From Cognatundibacterium aquatile (GTDB lineage Bacteria; Pseudomonadota; Gammaproteobacteria; Burkholderiales; Burkholderiaceae_D), in the NCBI RefSeq assembly GCF_014699135.1, contig NZ_JACOFT010000002.1:186001-250000 (forward strand): a stretch of 64,000 nt of DNA, read 5' to 3'. Position 1 is the first letter of the stretch; the number at the start of each line of letters is the position of its first letter. A model generated the notes under the pieces. The model was given only the letters and a program-made list of their open reading frames with translations, ran no database searches and was not told the origin of the DNA. Below, in pieces: positions 54,777 through 64,000 of this stretch. A program made the translations under genes and the position numbers.

Positions 54777-54956
54777 TTCCAGATGACGTTCTGTTTCACG
54801 ATATCGGTTTTCTGATGTTGTGGAGCACTACCGTCATCTTCAGAAAGAAGTAATGCCACCAGACTGTCATGACGCGCCTGTCATCAATATTGGCTCTCGT
54901 CGTGATTGCGGCTGGTAGCTTACTTCCGATTTTTATCTCATTTCCGGAGACAGGCT

Positions 54957-55232
54957 ATGTCTTTGCAAAATACAGCAGGAGTATCAAAGACTGATACTCC
55001 TGTGACACCGCATCGTCCGTTGCAATTCAAATTAAAGCGGGAAATTATTCTGGTGTTGCTGTTCAAGCTGGTACTGCTTTTTTCAATTAAAGCTGCTTTT
55101 TTTCCACAACGTTTGCCAGCAGATGCAGCGGCGCACGGTATGGAGGAGCGCATGTTGCCAGCAACTAAAGATCAGCAAAGCAGAGCAGGCGATCTCAACG
55201 GAAATGAAACAGATGCAAAGGAAAAGCAATGA
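54957..55232 (+). CDS. cydP: Cytochrome bd oxidase small subunit CydP
   Basis: The frame opens at 54906, but the ATG at 54957 follows a GGAGACAGG site and gives 91 residues. The protein has one membrane segment in LKREIILVLLFKLVLLFSI followed by KAAFFP, which is the CydP pattern, and a polar C-terminal tail. CydP is a small subunit encoded before cydA in many proteobacteria and assists assembly of the bd oxidase. The stop overlaps the cydA start as ATGA. Confidence 0.85.
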   Translation: MSLQNTAGVSKTDTPVTPHRPLQFKLKREIILVLLFKLVLLFSIKAAFFPQRLPADAAAHGMEERMLPATKDQQSRAGDLNGNETDAKEKQ

Positions 55233-56848
55233 TTTCAGAATCTTTGGTGGATTTGTCGCGGCTACAGTTCGCGGCGACCGCCTTATACCATTTTTTATTT
55301 GTTCCCCTGACACTGGGTTTGTCTCTGTTACTGGCCATTATGGAGACCGTCTATGTGATGACGGGAAAAACAATTTATCGTGACATGACCAAATTCTGGG
55401 GAAAATTATTCGGCATTAATTTCGCGCTTGGTGTGACCACCGGGTTGACAATGGAATTTCAATTCGGTACCAACTGGGCTTATTACTCGCATTACGTCGG
55501 TGATATTTTTGGTGCGCCGTTGGCGATAGAAGGCTTGCTGGCTTTTTTTCTGGAATCCACTTTCGTCGGACTGTTCTTTTTTGGATGGGACAGACTGAGT
55601 AAGGTCGGCCATCTCAGTGTCACTTACCTGACTGCGATCGGATCAAATTTGTCTGCATTACTGATATTGATTGCGAATGGCTGGATGCAGAATCCTGTCG
55701 GTGCCGAGTTTAATCCTGTGACCCTGCGCATGGAATTAAGCAGTTTCACCGACGTGATTTTTAATCCTGTAGCACAAGCAAAATTTGTGCACACCATCAG
55801 CGCCGGTTATGTCACAGGTTCGATCTTTGTTTTGTCCGTCAGCAGTTGGTATCTGCTTAAGAAGAGAGACACCGCATTTGCATTGCGTTCATTTCGCATT
55901 GCTGCTGCCTTTGGATTGGCATCGGTTTTATCGGTCATTGTGCTGGGCGATGAGTCTGGTTACACCGCTGCTGAAACCCAGGAAACAAAAATGGCGGCGA
56001 TGGAAGGTATGTGGAAAACGGAAGAGGCTCCAGCGGGCCTGACGCTGTTTGGTATTCCTGATGAAGTAAATAAAACGAATCATGCAGAGATACGCATACC
56101 TTATGTTCTGGGGCTGATCGGCACTCGCAGCGTCGACAAGGTCATTCCCGGTATTGATGCCTTGGAGGTGAAGATTGCGAGTCGCATAGAGCGTGGCATC
56201 GTCGCTGTTACCGCGTTGGAGGCTTTGCGCAAAGATCCCAAAAATGCTGAAAAGCTGGCTTACTTTAAAGCAGTACAGGCAGATCTGGGTTATGGCTTAC
56301 TGTTAAAAAAATATATCTCTGACGTACGTCTGGCAACGCCAGAAATGAAAGCCCAAGCCTTGCGCGATGCTTTCCCTAAAGTGACGCCTATGTTCTGGAC
56401 TTTCCGCATCATGGTTGCTGTTGCTTTTGCCATGCTGGCGCTGATTGCGGTGGCGTTCTGGTCGGCGGCACGGAATCGCATAGAGTCTCGTCCATGGTTG
56501 TTGAAATGGGCCGTATGGAGTGTGCCGCTGCCGTGGATTGCCTGCGAAATGGGATGGTTTGTTGCTGAGTACGGGCGCCAGCCATGGACAGTGCAGGGGA
56601 TGTTGCCGACGCATTTATCGACATCGGCATTAAGCGGAAACGATGTGCTGTTTTCACTTGGCGGCTTCTTGCTGTTCTATACCCTGCTGCTGATCGCCGA
56701 GGTGTATCTGATGCTGAAATACGTGCGCCTTGGTCCTTCAAGTCTGGGTACCGGGAAATATGCTCTGGAATCAACCAATGCTAACGCTGGCGCTAATGGT
56801 GTGAATGCGCCCGTCTATGCGGCCGCTTTGTCTTCAAAAGAGGTGTGA
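55229..56848 (+). CDS. cydA: Cytochrome bd ubiquinol oxidase subunit I
   Basis: The 539-residue subunit has the haem ligands His 21 (ALYHFLFVP), Glu 101 and Glu 109 ([10 protein letters not shown]) and His 188 (FVHTISAGY), matching E. coli His 19, Glu 99, Glu 107 and His 186. The quinol loop includes [17 protein letters not shown] sequence and is long, so a standard bd-I type rather than a short-loop cyanide-insensitive type is likely. The conserved GRQPW segment lies near 450. It oxidises ubiquinol and reduces O2 with high affinity. CydB follows with a one-base gap. Confidence 0.97.
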   Translation: MISESLVDLSRLQFAATALYHFLFVPLTLGLSLLLAIMETVYVMTGKTIYRDMTKFWGKLFGINFALGVTTGLTMEFQFGTNWAYYSHYVGDIFGAPLAIEGLLAFFLESTFVGLFFFGWDRLSKVGHLSVTYLTAIGSNLSALLILIANGWMQNPVGAEFNPVTLRMELSSFTDVIFNPVAQAKFVHTISAGYVTGSIFVLSVSSWYLLKKRDTAFALRSFRIAAAFGLASVLSVIVLGDESGYTAAETQETKMAAMEGMWKTEEAPAGLTLFGIPDEVNKTNHAEIRIPYVLGLIGTRSVDKVIPGIDALEVKIASRIERGIVAVTALEALRKDPKNAEKLAYFKAVQADLGYGLLLKKYISDVRLATPEMKAQALRDAFPKVTPMFWTFRIMVAVAFAMLALIAVAFWSAARNRIESRPWLLKWAVWSVPLPWIACEMGWFVAEYGRQPWTVQGMLPTHLSTSALSGNDVLFSLGGFLLFYTLLLIAEVYLMLKYVRLGPSSLGTGKYALESTNANAGANGVNAPVYAAALSSKEV

Positions 56849-56849
56849 C

Positions 56850-57986
56850 ATGCTTGACTACACATTACTGAAATTAATCTGGTGGTTGCTGGTGTGCGTA
56901 CTGTTGATCGGCTTTGCCATTATGGATGGGCATGACATGGGTGTCGGCACACTGCTGCCGTTCATCGGTCGCAATGATGATGAACGTCGTGTCATTATCA
57001 ATACGGTCGGACCACATTGGGATGGTAATCAGGTCTGGTTTATTACTGCTGGCGGCGCGATCTTTGCCGCATGGCCACTAGTCTATGCAACAGCATTTTC
57101 CGGGTTTTATTTTGCCCTGATGGCCGTATTGTGGGCCATGTTTTTCCGTCCGGTTGGTTTCGACTATCGTAGCAAAGTAGCCGATCCGCGCTGGCGTACG
57201 GCCTGGGATTGGGGCTTGTTTGTAGGTGGCGCAGTGCCTTCGCTGGTATTTGGGGTGGCGATAGGAAATGTCATTAAAGGTGTTCCATTTCACTTTGAAG
57301 ACAATATGCTCCCTGTTTATACCGGCAGTTTCTGGGCATTGTTTACGCCATTCACATTACTGTGCGGCGTTGCCAGTCTGACGCTGCTGGTATTTCACGG
57401 CGCGAACTATCTGCAATTACGCACTGAACAACAGATTGCGCAGCGCGCCCGTCGCGTCAGTATGGTCAGCGCCTTAGTGCTTGCATTGGTATTGACGGTG
57501 GCGGGTGTCATGGTTTCCGGGATGGAAGGTTACCGGATCACCTCAGACATACTCGTTGGTGAAGGCATTTCACCGTTGACAAAATCGGTGTTGCATCAGA
57601 CAGGCGCATGGTGGATTAACTATGAACGTTATCCGCTGATCTTTTTGCTGGTCGGCCTTGCCTATACGGGAATTGCACTTGGATTGATCGCAACGCTGGC
57701 ACGCCGTGGCGGTATCGCTTTTATCGGCAGTGGTATTGCTTGTGCCGGCATTATTCTGATGGCAGGCTCCGCGATTTTCCCATTTGTGCTGCCATCCAGT
57801 TCACATCCTGATCACAGTCTGACGGTTTGGGATTGCGTCTCCAGTCAGCGTACGCTGAACATTATGTTTTGGGTTGCACTGGTGATGACGCCAATCGTCG
57901 TCGGCTACACCAGCTGGGCTTACCGCGTCATGCGTGGAAAAGTCACGGTTGCCAATATTCAGGCGAATAGCAAGTCGCTGTATTAA
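56850..57986 (+). CDS. cydB: Cytochrome bd ubiquinol oxidase subunit II
   Basis: The frame opens at 56805, but the ATG at 56850 follows AGAGGTG and gives 378 residues starting [14 protein letters not shown]. Conserved features are [34 protein letters not shown] and [11 protein letters not shown]. It pairs with CydA in the membrane. CydX is encoded 22 bases later. Confidence 0.97.
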   Translation: MLDYTLLKLIWWLLVCVLLIGFAIMDGHDMGVGTLLPFIGRNDDERRVIINTVGPHWDGNQVWFITAGGAIFAAWPLVYATAFSGFYFALMAVLWAMFFRPVGFDYRSKVADPRWRTAWDWGLFVGGAVPSLVFGVAIGNVIKGVPFHFEDNMLPVYTGSFWALFTPFTLLCGVASLTLLVFHGANYLQLRTEQQIAQRARRVSMVSALVLALVLTVAGVMVSGMEGYRITSDILVGEGISPLTKSVLHQTGAWWINYERYPLIFLLVGLAYTGIALGLIATLARRGGIAFIGSGIACAGIILMAGSAIFPFVLPSSSHPDHSLTVWDCVSSQRTLNIMFWVALVMTPIVVGYTSWAYRVMRGKVTVANIQANSKSLY

Positions 57987-58008
57987 GCGCACTCAGAAAG
58001 GAATCATT

Positions 58009-58122
58009 ATGTGGTATTTCAGTTGGATGTTGGGAACGTCGATGGCGGTATTGCTGGCAGTCGTTAATGCTTTGTGGTTCGAGGCGCAAAGTGTCAGGGA
58101 TCACGAAGATGACGATAAATAA
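58009..58122 (+). CDS. cydX: Cytochrome bd oxidase subunit X
   Basis: The 37-residue single-pass protein starts MWYFSWMLGTSMAVLLAVVNALWFE, the CydX pattern, followed by a short acidic tail. It stabilises the haems in the oxidase. The AGAAAGGAA site precedes the ATG. Confidence 0.95.
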   Translation: MWYFSWMLGTSMAVLLAVVNALWFEAQSVRDHEDDDK

Positions 58123-58162
58123 TTCGAACAAATACATCATTTGTTAATTTTACGGAGATCTT

Positions 58163-58777
58163 ATGCAATCCAGCGTAATGAAAAGATCTGAGCGGTATTT
58201 GCTGCCGCGTCAGGTCTTAACAATGAATGAGTTAAGCGCCTTGTGGCGTATAGAATCTGGGACGGTACGTATCAATAGTGTGGATGAGTCAGACGAAAGC
58301 AAAATCAATTTTGTGCGTTTGGCGTTACCCGGCGATTTGCTGGGTGTCGAGTGTTTTTCAGGGTTGAGTGAAACATTGCAAGTCCGGGCAATTACGCCGG
58401 TAAAATTGCAGCCGGTCGATGTCGCTGATGATAAGGCAATGACGGCCTTACTGATGAAAACGATTGCTACCAACCATATTCGCTGCCGTCAGGTTGTCAG
58501 TCTGAGAACCGGTACGGTGGACGAACGTGTCAAACGCTTGCTGCAGATGCTGAAGCCAGATGCCAATCAGGTATTCAGCGAATTTGCCGCAGATGCGTTG
58601 CCCAGTTTGGGGAATATGGCGGAGATTGTGCATTCAACCCGCGAAACAGTCTGCCGGGTTCTGACGAGCTTACGCGGGGCGAATTCTCTGAAGAATGAGA
58701 ATCGCAAGCAAATGAAACGAACCGAACCCGCGCGTCGTCTTCGTCGTATGGCGGGAGAGGCAGCACTTTCGCATTAA
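58163..58777 (+). CDS. Crp/Fnr-type regulator downstream of cydX
   Basis: The 204-residue protein has a degenerate cyclic nucleotide-binding-like domain (RIESGTVRINSV, VRLALPGDLLGVECF) and a helix-turn-helix with LPSLGNMAEIVHSTRETVCRVL. There is no N-terminal cluster of cysteines as in FNR, so it is not an iron-sulfur oxygen sensor. The end after LRGAN is a basic tail. Location 41 bases after cydX suggests control of the bd oxidase operon or of respiration. A perfect terminator follows (58797-58827). Confidence 0.82.
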   Translation: MQSSVMKRSERYLLPRQVLTMNELSALWRIESGTVRINSVDESDESKINFVRLALPGDLLGVECFSGLSETLQVRAITPVKLQPVDVADDKAMTALLMKTIATNHIRCRQVVSLRTGTVDERVKRLLQMLKPDANQVFSEFAADALPSLGNMAEIVHSTRETVCRVLTSLRGANSLKNENRKQMKRTEPARRLRRMAGEAALSH

Positions 58778-58796
58778 GAGTTATTTATGTCGCTGC

Positions 58797-58827
58797 AAAG
58801 CCTGATCTGTAAAGATCAGGCTTTTTT
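58797..58827 (+). terminator. Intrinsic terminator of the cyd operon
   Basis: Perfect 12-base stem AAAGCCTGATCT / AGATCAGGCTTT (58797-58808 and 58813-58824) with loop GTAA and a run of T. Confidence 0.93.
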
Positions 58828-58929
58828 ATTTGATGTTTTTTAAAAGCGTAGATTTAAAAAGCAGGAAGAGCTTAAGGCGATAGTGAGGCTTCACGTAGTC
58901 CATGAAATGGAACCGTGGCGGTTCGATCA

Positions 58930-60936
58930 CTATGCGTTGTTTGTCAGCTTGGGCACGCTAGTCTCTGTCAATGACAGTGTTGCTATTTCTGTCGGTTTTC
59001 CGAAGAAATAGCCTTGTAATTCGTCAACCCCAAGTAGCATTAATTTTTCACGTTGCTGGGCGGACTCTACACCTTCCGCTATCACTTTCAATCCAAATTT
59101 TTTGGCAATCAGCAGCGCTCCTTCAACAACCGCCAGAGATTTTTCATCTGCCGACATGACGAAGCTCTTATCGATTTTGATGGCATCGATCGGGAACTCG
59201 TGCAAACGTGACAGCGACGAATAGCCAGTGCCAAAATCATCGAGGTGTATTTCTACTCCCATCTCATGCAAAGCAAGCAGGCTGATCAGGGCCTGCTGCA
59301 TATTCTGTTCATCGAAAACACTTTCGGTAACCTCAATCACCAGACGATCGGCACCAAGCCCTGTATTTTTCAGGATAGCTTGTACCTCATTGGCAAACGA
59401 TGTTTGTATTAACTGCCGGATCGACGTGTTCACTGCGACTTTTGGGGCAATGCGATCATCGTTTTTGTCTTGCCAGGCTTTGGCTGCAGAACATGCTTGC
59501 TGGAGTACCCATTTACCGATGTTGATAATATGATCGGACTCCTCGGCCAGAGGAATAAACTCGTCGGGAGAAACGGGGCCGATTTCAGCACACGTCCAGC
59601 GAAGTAAAGCCTCCAACGCAACAACTTCTGTTGATTTTGCCGCGACAATAGGTTGAAAAAGCAGTTTCAAAGAACCGTCTTTGTGCGCATTTGCCAGTGC
59701 AATCGATAGCGCCAGCCGGCGCCTCTGAATATCTGCCAGTACCTCAGAATAAAATACAATCCTGCCACGACCTAAACGTTTGGCTTCTGACGCAGCCATA
59801 TCTGCGCAACTCACCGCATCAGCAATATCGGTCAGTTTTTCGCTGCGTTTTTCAAAGATGCCGATACTGGCTCCAATATGTAATTGGCGACCATTGATCT
59901 GGTAAGGTTGCGACAACATTACCTGCAGATAGTGGCAAGCAGGATGTACGTCTTTTGCAGAGAACGTTTCGCATATAAAGTGCACTGCAAATTCGTCTCC
60001 ACCCCAGCGACAAACTGAGTGATGGCAGGCGCCACATTCGGCTGCCAGCTCATCCACCAATTCTTTCAGGCGACGTGCTACGGCTTGTAACAACAGATCA
60101 CCCCAGTCATGGCCTAATCCGTCGTTAATATGTTTAAAGCGGTCAAGGTCAATGAACAGAAATAACTGGTGATGTATTACTGGCTTAGGCTGATAAGATT
60201 GCTCCGCTAATCCACGTCGGTTCAACAGGGATGTCAACAGATCGTGATTTGCCAGGTATTGCAATTCCTTGGTTCTGTCTTCAACGGTTTGTTCCAGTTC
60301 TGAATTAATGTTGCTGATTTCTGTATTTTTGACGGATAGCTGAGAGATCAGATCTTCGTTGCTTCTTGCCAGATGCAAGGAGCGCTCGAGTAGCCTGAAA
60401 TTATTCTGATGGCTGCTCATCATGACCCACGCAAAAATAAATCCCAGTATTGCAAGAACGGACAAGCTCGGATCGTCCATCAACAACATTCGCAAGGATG
60501 CCGGGATAATCAGCAGCGCGATATAAATTTTGCCTGTGATTTTTAACGATGCCAGCGTGCCGGTCGCGCCTCCTGCAAGGGCGGAAATAATAATCAGTAT
60601 GGCGAATTTATCTTTTGCCTGAAATTCAGGAATGCCTATCCAGGCAACGATCATCCAGTTGATAGCAGCACTTAAAATTGACAAGTGAAGCAGGACTATC
60701 TGATGCCTTGGTATGGCTTGCGCTGAGTGCTGTTTGATGGAGTGGCAGCAATACACATAAATACCATACCGCACAGCGGAAACACCCAGAGAAATGACAA
60801 CCCAGAGCCAGAACCAGTGCGAGTGCGTATGGCCGACAATTAAAGTGGCACCGAGAATCGCCGCGGTGTTAACAACCAGACCTCGTGGGTGATTACGCAG
60901 AGTTTCATGCCATATCTGAGTCCTGTGCTGCAACAT
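58930..60936 (-). CDS. Membrane GGDEF-EAL protein
   Basis: The 668-residue protein has about five to six membrane segments in residues 20-175 (MASE-like sensor), a coiled coil (190-225), a GGDEF domain with intact GGDEF (312-316) and no RxxD inhibitory motif, and an EAL domain with EALLR (442-446), EVTES, DDFGTGYSS, IKIDKSFV and AEGVES. Both catalytic signatures look complete, so it may synthesise and degrade cyclic di-GMP or use GTP for control. It is monocistronic and convergent with the cyd operon. Confidence 0.92.
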   Translation of the reverse strand: MLQHRTQIWHETLRNHPRGLVVNTAAILGATLIVGHTHSHWFWLWVVISLGVSAVRYGIYVYCCHSIKQHSAQAIPRHQIVLLHLSILSAAINWMIVAWIGIPEFQAKDKFAILIIISALAGGATGTLASLKITGKIYIALLIIPASLRMLLMDDPSLSVLAILGFIFAWVMMSSHQNNFRLLERSLHLARSNEDLISQLSVKNTEISNINSELEQTVEDRTKELQYLANHDLLTSLLNRRGLAEQSYQPKPVIHHQLFLFIDLDRFKHINDGLGHDWGDLLLQAVARRLKELVDELAAECGACHHSVCRWGGDEFAVHFICETFSAKDVHPACHYLQVMLSQPYQINGRQLHIGASIGIFEKRSEKLTDIADAVSCADMAASEAKRLGRGRIVFYSEVLADIQRRRLALSIALANAHKDGSLKLLFQPIVAAKSTEVVALEALLRWTCAEIGPVSPDEFIPLAEESDHIINIGKWVLQQACSAAKAWQDKNDDRIAPKVAVNTSIRQLIQTSFANEVQAILKNTGLGADRLVIEVTESVFDEQNMQQALISLLALHEMGVEIHLDDFGTGYSSLSRLHEFPIDAIKIDKSFVMSADEKSLAVVEGALLIAKKFGLKVIAEGVESAQQREKLMLLGVDELQGYFFGKPTEIATLSLTETSVPKLTNNA

Positions 60937-61142
60937 AGTCTTCCATTACACGGTCGGGTAATCTTCCATGATATTAAAAGGCCTTCGCTTGCACTGTTAC
61001 TTTTTGTTAATGCTTAACGGTGTTTGACAATTAGCGGGGCGGTCAGACGGGGCTGTCAAGACGTAATTTGAAAGGCCTTAGTAAATGTGAGTGGCCGGAT
61101 CAGCAGGCGTCGCCTTTGCTTAACTGCCTTTATTCACTGCCT

Positions 61143-62474
61143 TTAATTTCCATCCAGTCCGTATTTTTTTATCTTGTCGTGCAGTGTTGTTTTTGCGACG
61201 CCCAGTGCTTCTGCCGTGCGCGCTAGGCTGCGGTGGCGGTGCAGGGCATCGGCGATCAGCGCTCGTTCGAACGCATCGACGGTCTCGGCTAATGATATTG
61301 CGCCGTCTGTTTGTGGCTGGCCAAAAGGTGGTGAGCCGCTCTCTATCCCGAGAACGCAGCGGTCAGCAACGTTCCGAAGTTCGCGGATGTTTCCCGGCCA
61401 GCCGTAACCGACTAATTGGCGAATGCGGTTGGCTGTTGTCTCCGGCACCGCGCGTTGATGGCGTGCGGCACCCAGCAGCAGGAAATGTTCGAAAAGTAGC
61501 GGTATATCTTCACGTCGCTCGCGTAGTGGTGGCAGATCCAGCGTGGCGACGCTAAGTCGGTAATACAGATCGTTACGGAAAGCGCCAGTGGCGGCCAGTT
61601 CGACTAAGTCTGTTTTGGTCGCGGCAATGACGCGGCAGTCAATTGCAATCGGTGTGTTCGAACCCAGACGTTCCAGGGTGCGTTCCTGCAGTACGCGAAG
61701 CAATTTGATTTGCATGGCGAGCGGCATGCTCTCGATTTCATCAAGGAACAGCGTGCCGCCGCTGGCGTGTTCAATTTTACCGATGCGTTTTTTTGCAGCA
61801 CCGGTATAAGCGCCAGCTTCGTGGCCGAAAATTTCGCTGTCAAATAAGGTTTCCGGCAGCCCGCCACAGTTGATGGCGACGAAGTTACCGTGTCGGCGCG
61901 AGCTGGCTTCATGCAGGCAACGGGCGACGAGTTCTTTGCCAGTCCCGGTTTCACCGTGAATCAGCACATCTGCTGCGCTGTCGGCGAGGCGGGCGACCAT
62001 GTCGCGGATTTTTTGCATTGATGGCGCGCGGCCTATCATTTTTCCTTCGAGCAGGTCGCGTTGGTCGAGTTGACGACGCAGATCGCGCACTTCCAGTACA
62101 AGGCGACGTTTTTCCAGCGCCCGGCGCACGACCTCGACCAGATATTCCGGAGCGAAAGGTTTCTGGATGAAATCGTGTGCGCCATCTTTCATTGCTTGCA
62201 CGGCCATTAAGATGTCACCATGTCCGGTGATCAGAACTACTGGCAGTTCCGGGTCAATGTTGAGCGTCTCACGCAGGAAGCTCATGCCATCCATTTTAGG
62301 TAGCCGGATGTCGCTGACGACGATACCGCGAAAGTCACGACCCAGCCGGCGGCGTGCCTGCTCGGCGCTGCTGACACATTCGACGGCAATTCCTTCGAGT
62401 TGCAACGCTTGTTCGCAACCAAGTGCGACGTCAGGGTCATCCTCGATGATCAGTACTTTCAGAACTTCACTCAT
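61143..62474 (-). CDS. dctD: Sigma-54-dependent response regulator DctD-type
   Basis: The 443-residue protein has a receiver domain (Asp 55 in VVSDIRLPKMDGMSF), an AAA domain with Walker A GETGTGKE, GAYTGA loop for sigma-54 contact, and LFLDEIESMPL, and a Fis-type helix-turn-helix (LARTAEALGVAKTTLHDKI) at the C terminus. In this family the dctBD pair activates C4-dicarboxylate uptake genes. It overlaps dctB by eight bases. No dctP is in the window, so the target genes lie elsewhere. Confidence 0.92.
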   Translation of the reverse strand: MSEVLKVLIIEDDPDVALGCEQALQLEGIAVECVSSAEQARRRLGRDFRGIVVSDIRLPKMDGMSFLRETLNIDPELPVVLITGHGDILMAVQAMKDGAHDFIQKPFAPEYLVEVVRRALEKRRLVLEVRDLRRQLDQRDLLEGKMIGRAPSMQKIRDMVARLADSAADVLIHGETGTGKELVARCLHEASSRRHGNFVAINCGGLPETLFDSEIFGHEAGAYTGAAKKRIGKIEHASGGTLFLDEIESMPLAMQIKLLRVLQERTLERLGSNTPIAIDCRVIAATKTDLVELAATGAFRNDLYYRLSVATLDLPPLRERREDIPLLFEHFLLLGAARHQRAVPETTANRIRQLVGYGWPGNIRELRNVADRCVLGIESGSPPFGQPQTDGAISLAETVDAFERALIADALHRHRSLARTAEALGVAKTTLHDKIKKYGLDGN

Positions 62475-64000
62475 GTTGCCCAGCCTTGTGTATGAGAGGG
62501 ATTTCTAATGTGAACAGAGCACCGCCTTCGGGATGGTTGGTACCAGTCAGGGTGCCACCGAAATCGCGAATAATGTCGGCAGAAATCGTCAAACCAAGCC
62601 CCAGTCCGCCACCGGCCTGTTTCGTGGTGAAAAACGCTTCGAACAAATGGCTCAGAGCCGTGTCGTCCAGCCCTGGTCCGTGGTCGCGCACCGTCAGGCG
62701 TGCTTGTTGGCCGATTGATTCACAGCCAAGCTCAATAACGGGCGCGGGTTGACCTTCCATGGCATCAAGTGCGTTACCGATCAGATTGATTAATACTTGC
62801 TCCAGTCGGTTAACATCGCACAGCGCGACTGGTTCGGGCAGTGGGCAGTAACGGCGAACCTCGGCATTGGCATGAATCAAGCGCTGCTCTAGCAGTGCCA
62901 ACGAATTGTCCAGGGCGTTACATAGTGGAACCGCCTGTAACTGACCGCTGGACTTGCGGGCAAAGGTACGCAGTTGGCCGGTAATCAACCCCATGCGATC
63001 CGTCAGTTGGGCAATTCTTTCGAGATTAGTGCGAACAGTATTGAAATCGCCGCGATCCAGGAAGCGCACGCCATTGCCTGAGAGTGTGCGCAGGGCAGCC
63101 AGTGGTTGATTGAGTTCATGCGCGATGCCGGTCGATAGCTGACCGATTACCGCCAGCTTGCCAGCCTGCACCAGTTCATCCTGTGCGGCACGCAATGTGC
63201 GTTCGGCGCGTATGCGTTCCGTAATTTCGTCCTGTAACTGGAGATTGGTTGCGGACAGGTCAGCAGTGCGTTCATTTACCTTGCGCTCCAGCTCGTCATG
63301 CGCTTGTTGCAGCGCTTCGCGGGCAGCCAGCCTATCCTTCAGATGACGACGTCGTTCATTGGCCATCAGACCAAACATAAAGAGCAGTGCGGTGACGACA
63401 ACCGCAACGGCGGCACGGCTCTGTGCAATATCATCAACCTGTTTCAGGTGCGAAAGTACGGTCAGCGTCCATGGTGTACCAGGCAATGGTCGTGATTGCG
63501 CCAGAAAACGACCAGCTACTGGATAGACCGAGGCGATCTCAGGGCTATCCTTCGCAATGCTGACCAGTCTTGCGCCGTGATCGAGTTCGCGCAACTCTTT
63601 CAAGCCCAACGGTTTCAGGGCGCGCCGGTTGTATTGCTGCGTCTGATCGAAGGCTGTGCGGGTCTTTTCTTCCAATGGACGCAGAGTCGTGAATTTCCAG
63701 TTGGCGACCGAACCGAGGATGACGACGCCATTTTCATCACTGACCATGGCAGGGGTTTCGACGGTAGTCCATGATTTTTCAAGTTGTTCCAGGCTGACTT
63801 TGATGACGGCAACGCCCAGCGTCTCGTTATCGTCGGTCAGCTTCGAGGCCAGGTAATAGCCGGGCTCGCCGCGGGTTGTCCCGATACCAAAGAAGCGCCC
63901 ATGACCGCTCTCCATCGCCTCACGAAAATACGGGCGAAACGCAAGCTCTTCGCCGACGAAACTGTCAGCACGACGCCAATTGCTGGAGGCAACGACATGC
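62467..64000 (-). CDS. dctB: C4-dicarboxylate sensor kinase DctB-type (5' end outside window)
   Basis: The frame stays open to the window edge, so the true start is outside. Visible parts are a periplasmic sensor (ASSNWRRADSFVGEELAFRP, RPYFREAMESGHGRFFGIG, GYYLASKL), a membrane segment (AVAVVVTALLFMFGLM), a coiled coil, HisKA with GQLSTGIAHELNQPLAALRT, and an ATPase domain with NLIGNALDAMEGQ, VRDHGPGLD and GGLGLGLTIS. The sensor segment matches DctB, which senses C4-dicarboxylates such as succinate. The kinase is complete from the sensor onward. Confidence 0.92.
   Translation of the reverse strand, partial: HVVASSNWRRADSFVGEELAFRPYFREAMESGHGRFFGIGTTRGEPGYYLASKLTDDNETLGVAVIKVSLEQLEKSWTTVETPAMVSDENGVVILGSVANWKFTTLRPLEEKTRTAFDQTQQYNRRALKPLGLKELRELDHGARLVSIAKDSPEIASVYPVAGRFLAQSRPLPGTPWTLTVLSHLKQVDDIAQSRAAVAVVVTALLFMFGLMANERRRHLKDRLAAREALQQAHDELERKVNERTADLSATNLQLQDEITERIRAERTLRAAQDELVQAGKLAVIGQLSTGIAHELNQPLAALRTLSGNGVRFLDRGDFNTVRTNLERIAQLTDRMGLITGQLRTFARKSSGQLQAVPLCNALDNSLALLEQRLIHANAEVRRYCPLPEPVALCDVNRLEQVLINLIGNALDAMEGQPAPVIELGCESIGQQARLTVRDHGPGLDDTALSHLFEAFFTTKQAGGGLGLGLTISADIIRDFGGTLTGTNHPEGGALFTLEIPLIHKAGQHE

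Overview
The window looks like chromosomal DNA of a betaproteobacterium of the order Burkholderiales, most likely family Oxalobacteraceae (Undibacterium, Herminiimonas or Janthinobacterium-like). This is inferred from the core block carA-carB-greA-yhbY-rlmE-ftsH-folP-glmM, from moderate GC content, and from lineage-typical accessory genes (HiPIP, CydP, dctBD, many GGDEF/EAL proteins). No phage, insertion sequence, CRISPR array or integrase was seen.

Layout. 1-4908: end of a 2-hydroxyacid dehydrogenase, then an MBOAT acyltransferase with two SGNH-fold partners (envelope or polysaccharide O-acylation). 5099-18494: mixed genes, including two small unknown proteins, a diguanylate cyclase, a lipoprotein, a 1047-residue PAS-GAF-GGDEF-EAL protein, a LysE-type exporter, a Sel1-repeat lipoprotein, CpdB, a patatin-like lipoprotein, an NlpC/P60 hydrolase and a GlcG-like protein. 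A 0.7 kb gap here holds a strong candidate small RNA (11927-11986, minus strand) with an anti-Shine-Dalgarno CUCCUCC near its 5' end. 18581-29531: core housekeeping block with a clear carAB promoter, ending in tRNA-Arg(TCT).

29731-40476 is a bipartite reactive-sulfur locus around an ArsR-family regulator. The left arm (minus) is ArsR, DUF2892, rhodanese, persulfide dioxygenase-type MBL protein and TauE/SafE permease. The right arm (plus) is a two-gene RND efflux pump, DUF2892, thioredoxin 2, sulfide:quinone oxidoreductase, a second rhodanese and a SAM methyltransferase, facing a HiPIP gene. The likely chemistry is sulfide oxidation to persulfide by SQR, sulfur transfer by the rhodaneses and thioredoxin, persulfide oxidation to sulfite, sulfite export by TauE, and possibly extrusion and methylation of other thiols.

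40667-54776 is a metal locus. It holds an HME-RND tripartite pump with three small secreted proteins downstream and an OmpR-type two-component system upstream. A probable 11-bp-spaced TGTCA triplet lies in front of the pump. Next to it, two DUF2946 proteins flank a TonB-dependent receptor and a PepSY membrane protein. 54957-58777 is a cytochrome bd operon (cydP-cydA-cydB-cydX) followed by a Crp-like regulator gene. The window ends with a GGDEF-EAL protein and the C4-dicarboxylate two-component pair dctD-dctB (dctB cut by the window end).

The most interesting items are the anti-SD small RNA, the two-armed sulfur locus that includes an RND pump, the DUF2946-receptor-PepSY-DUF2946 cassette, and the three small unknown genes attached to the metal pump.
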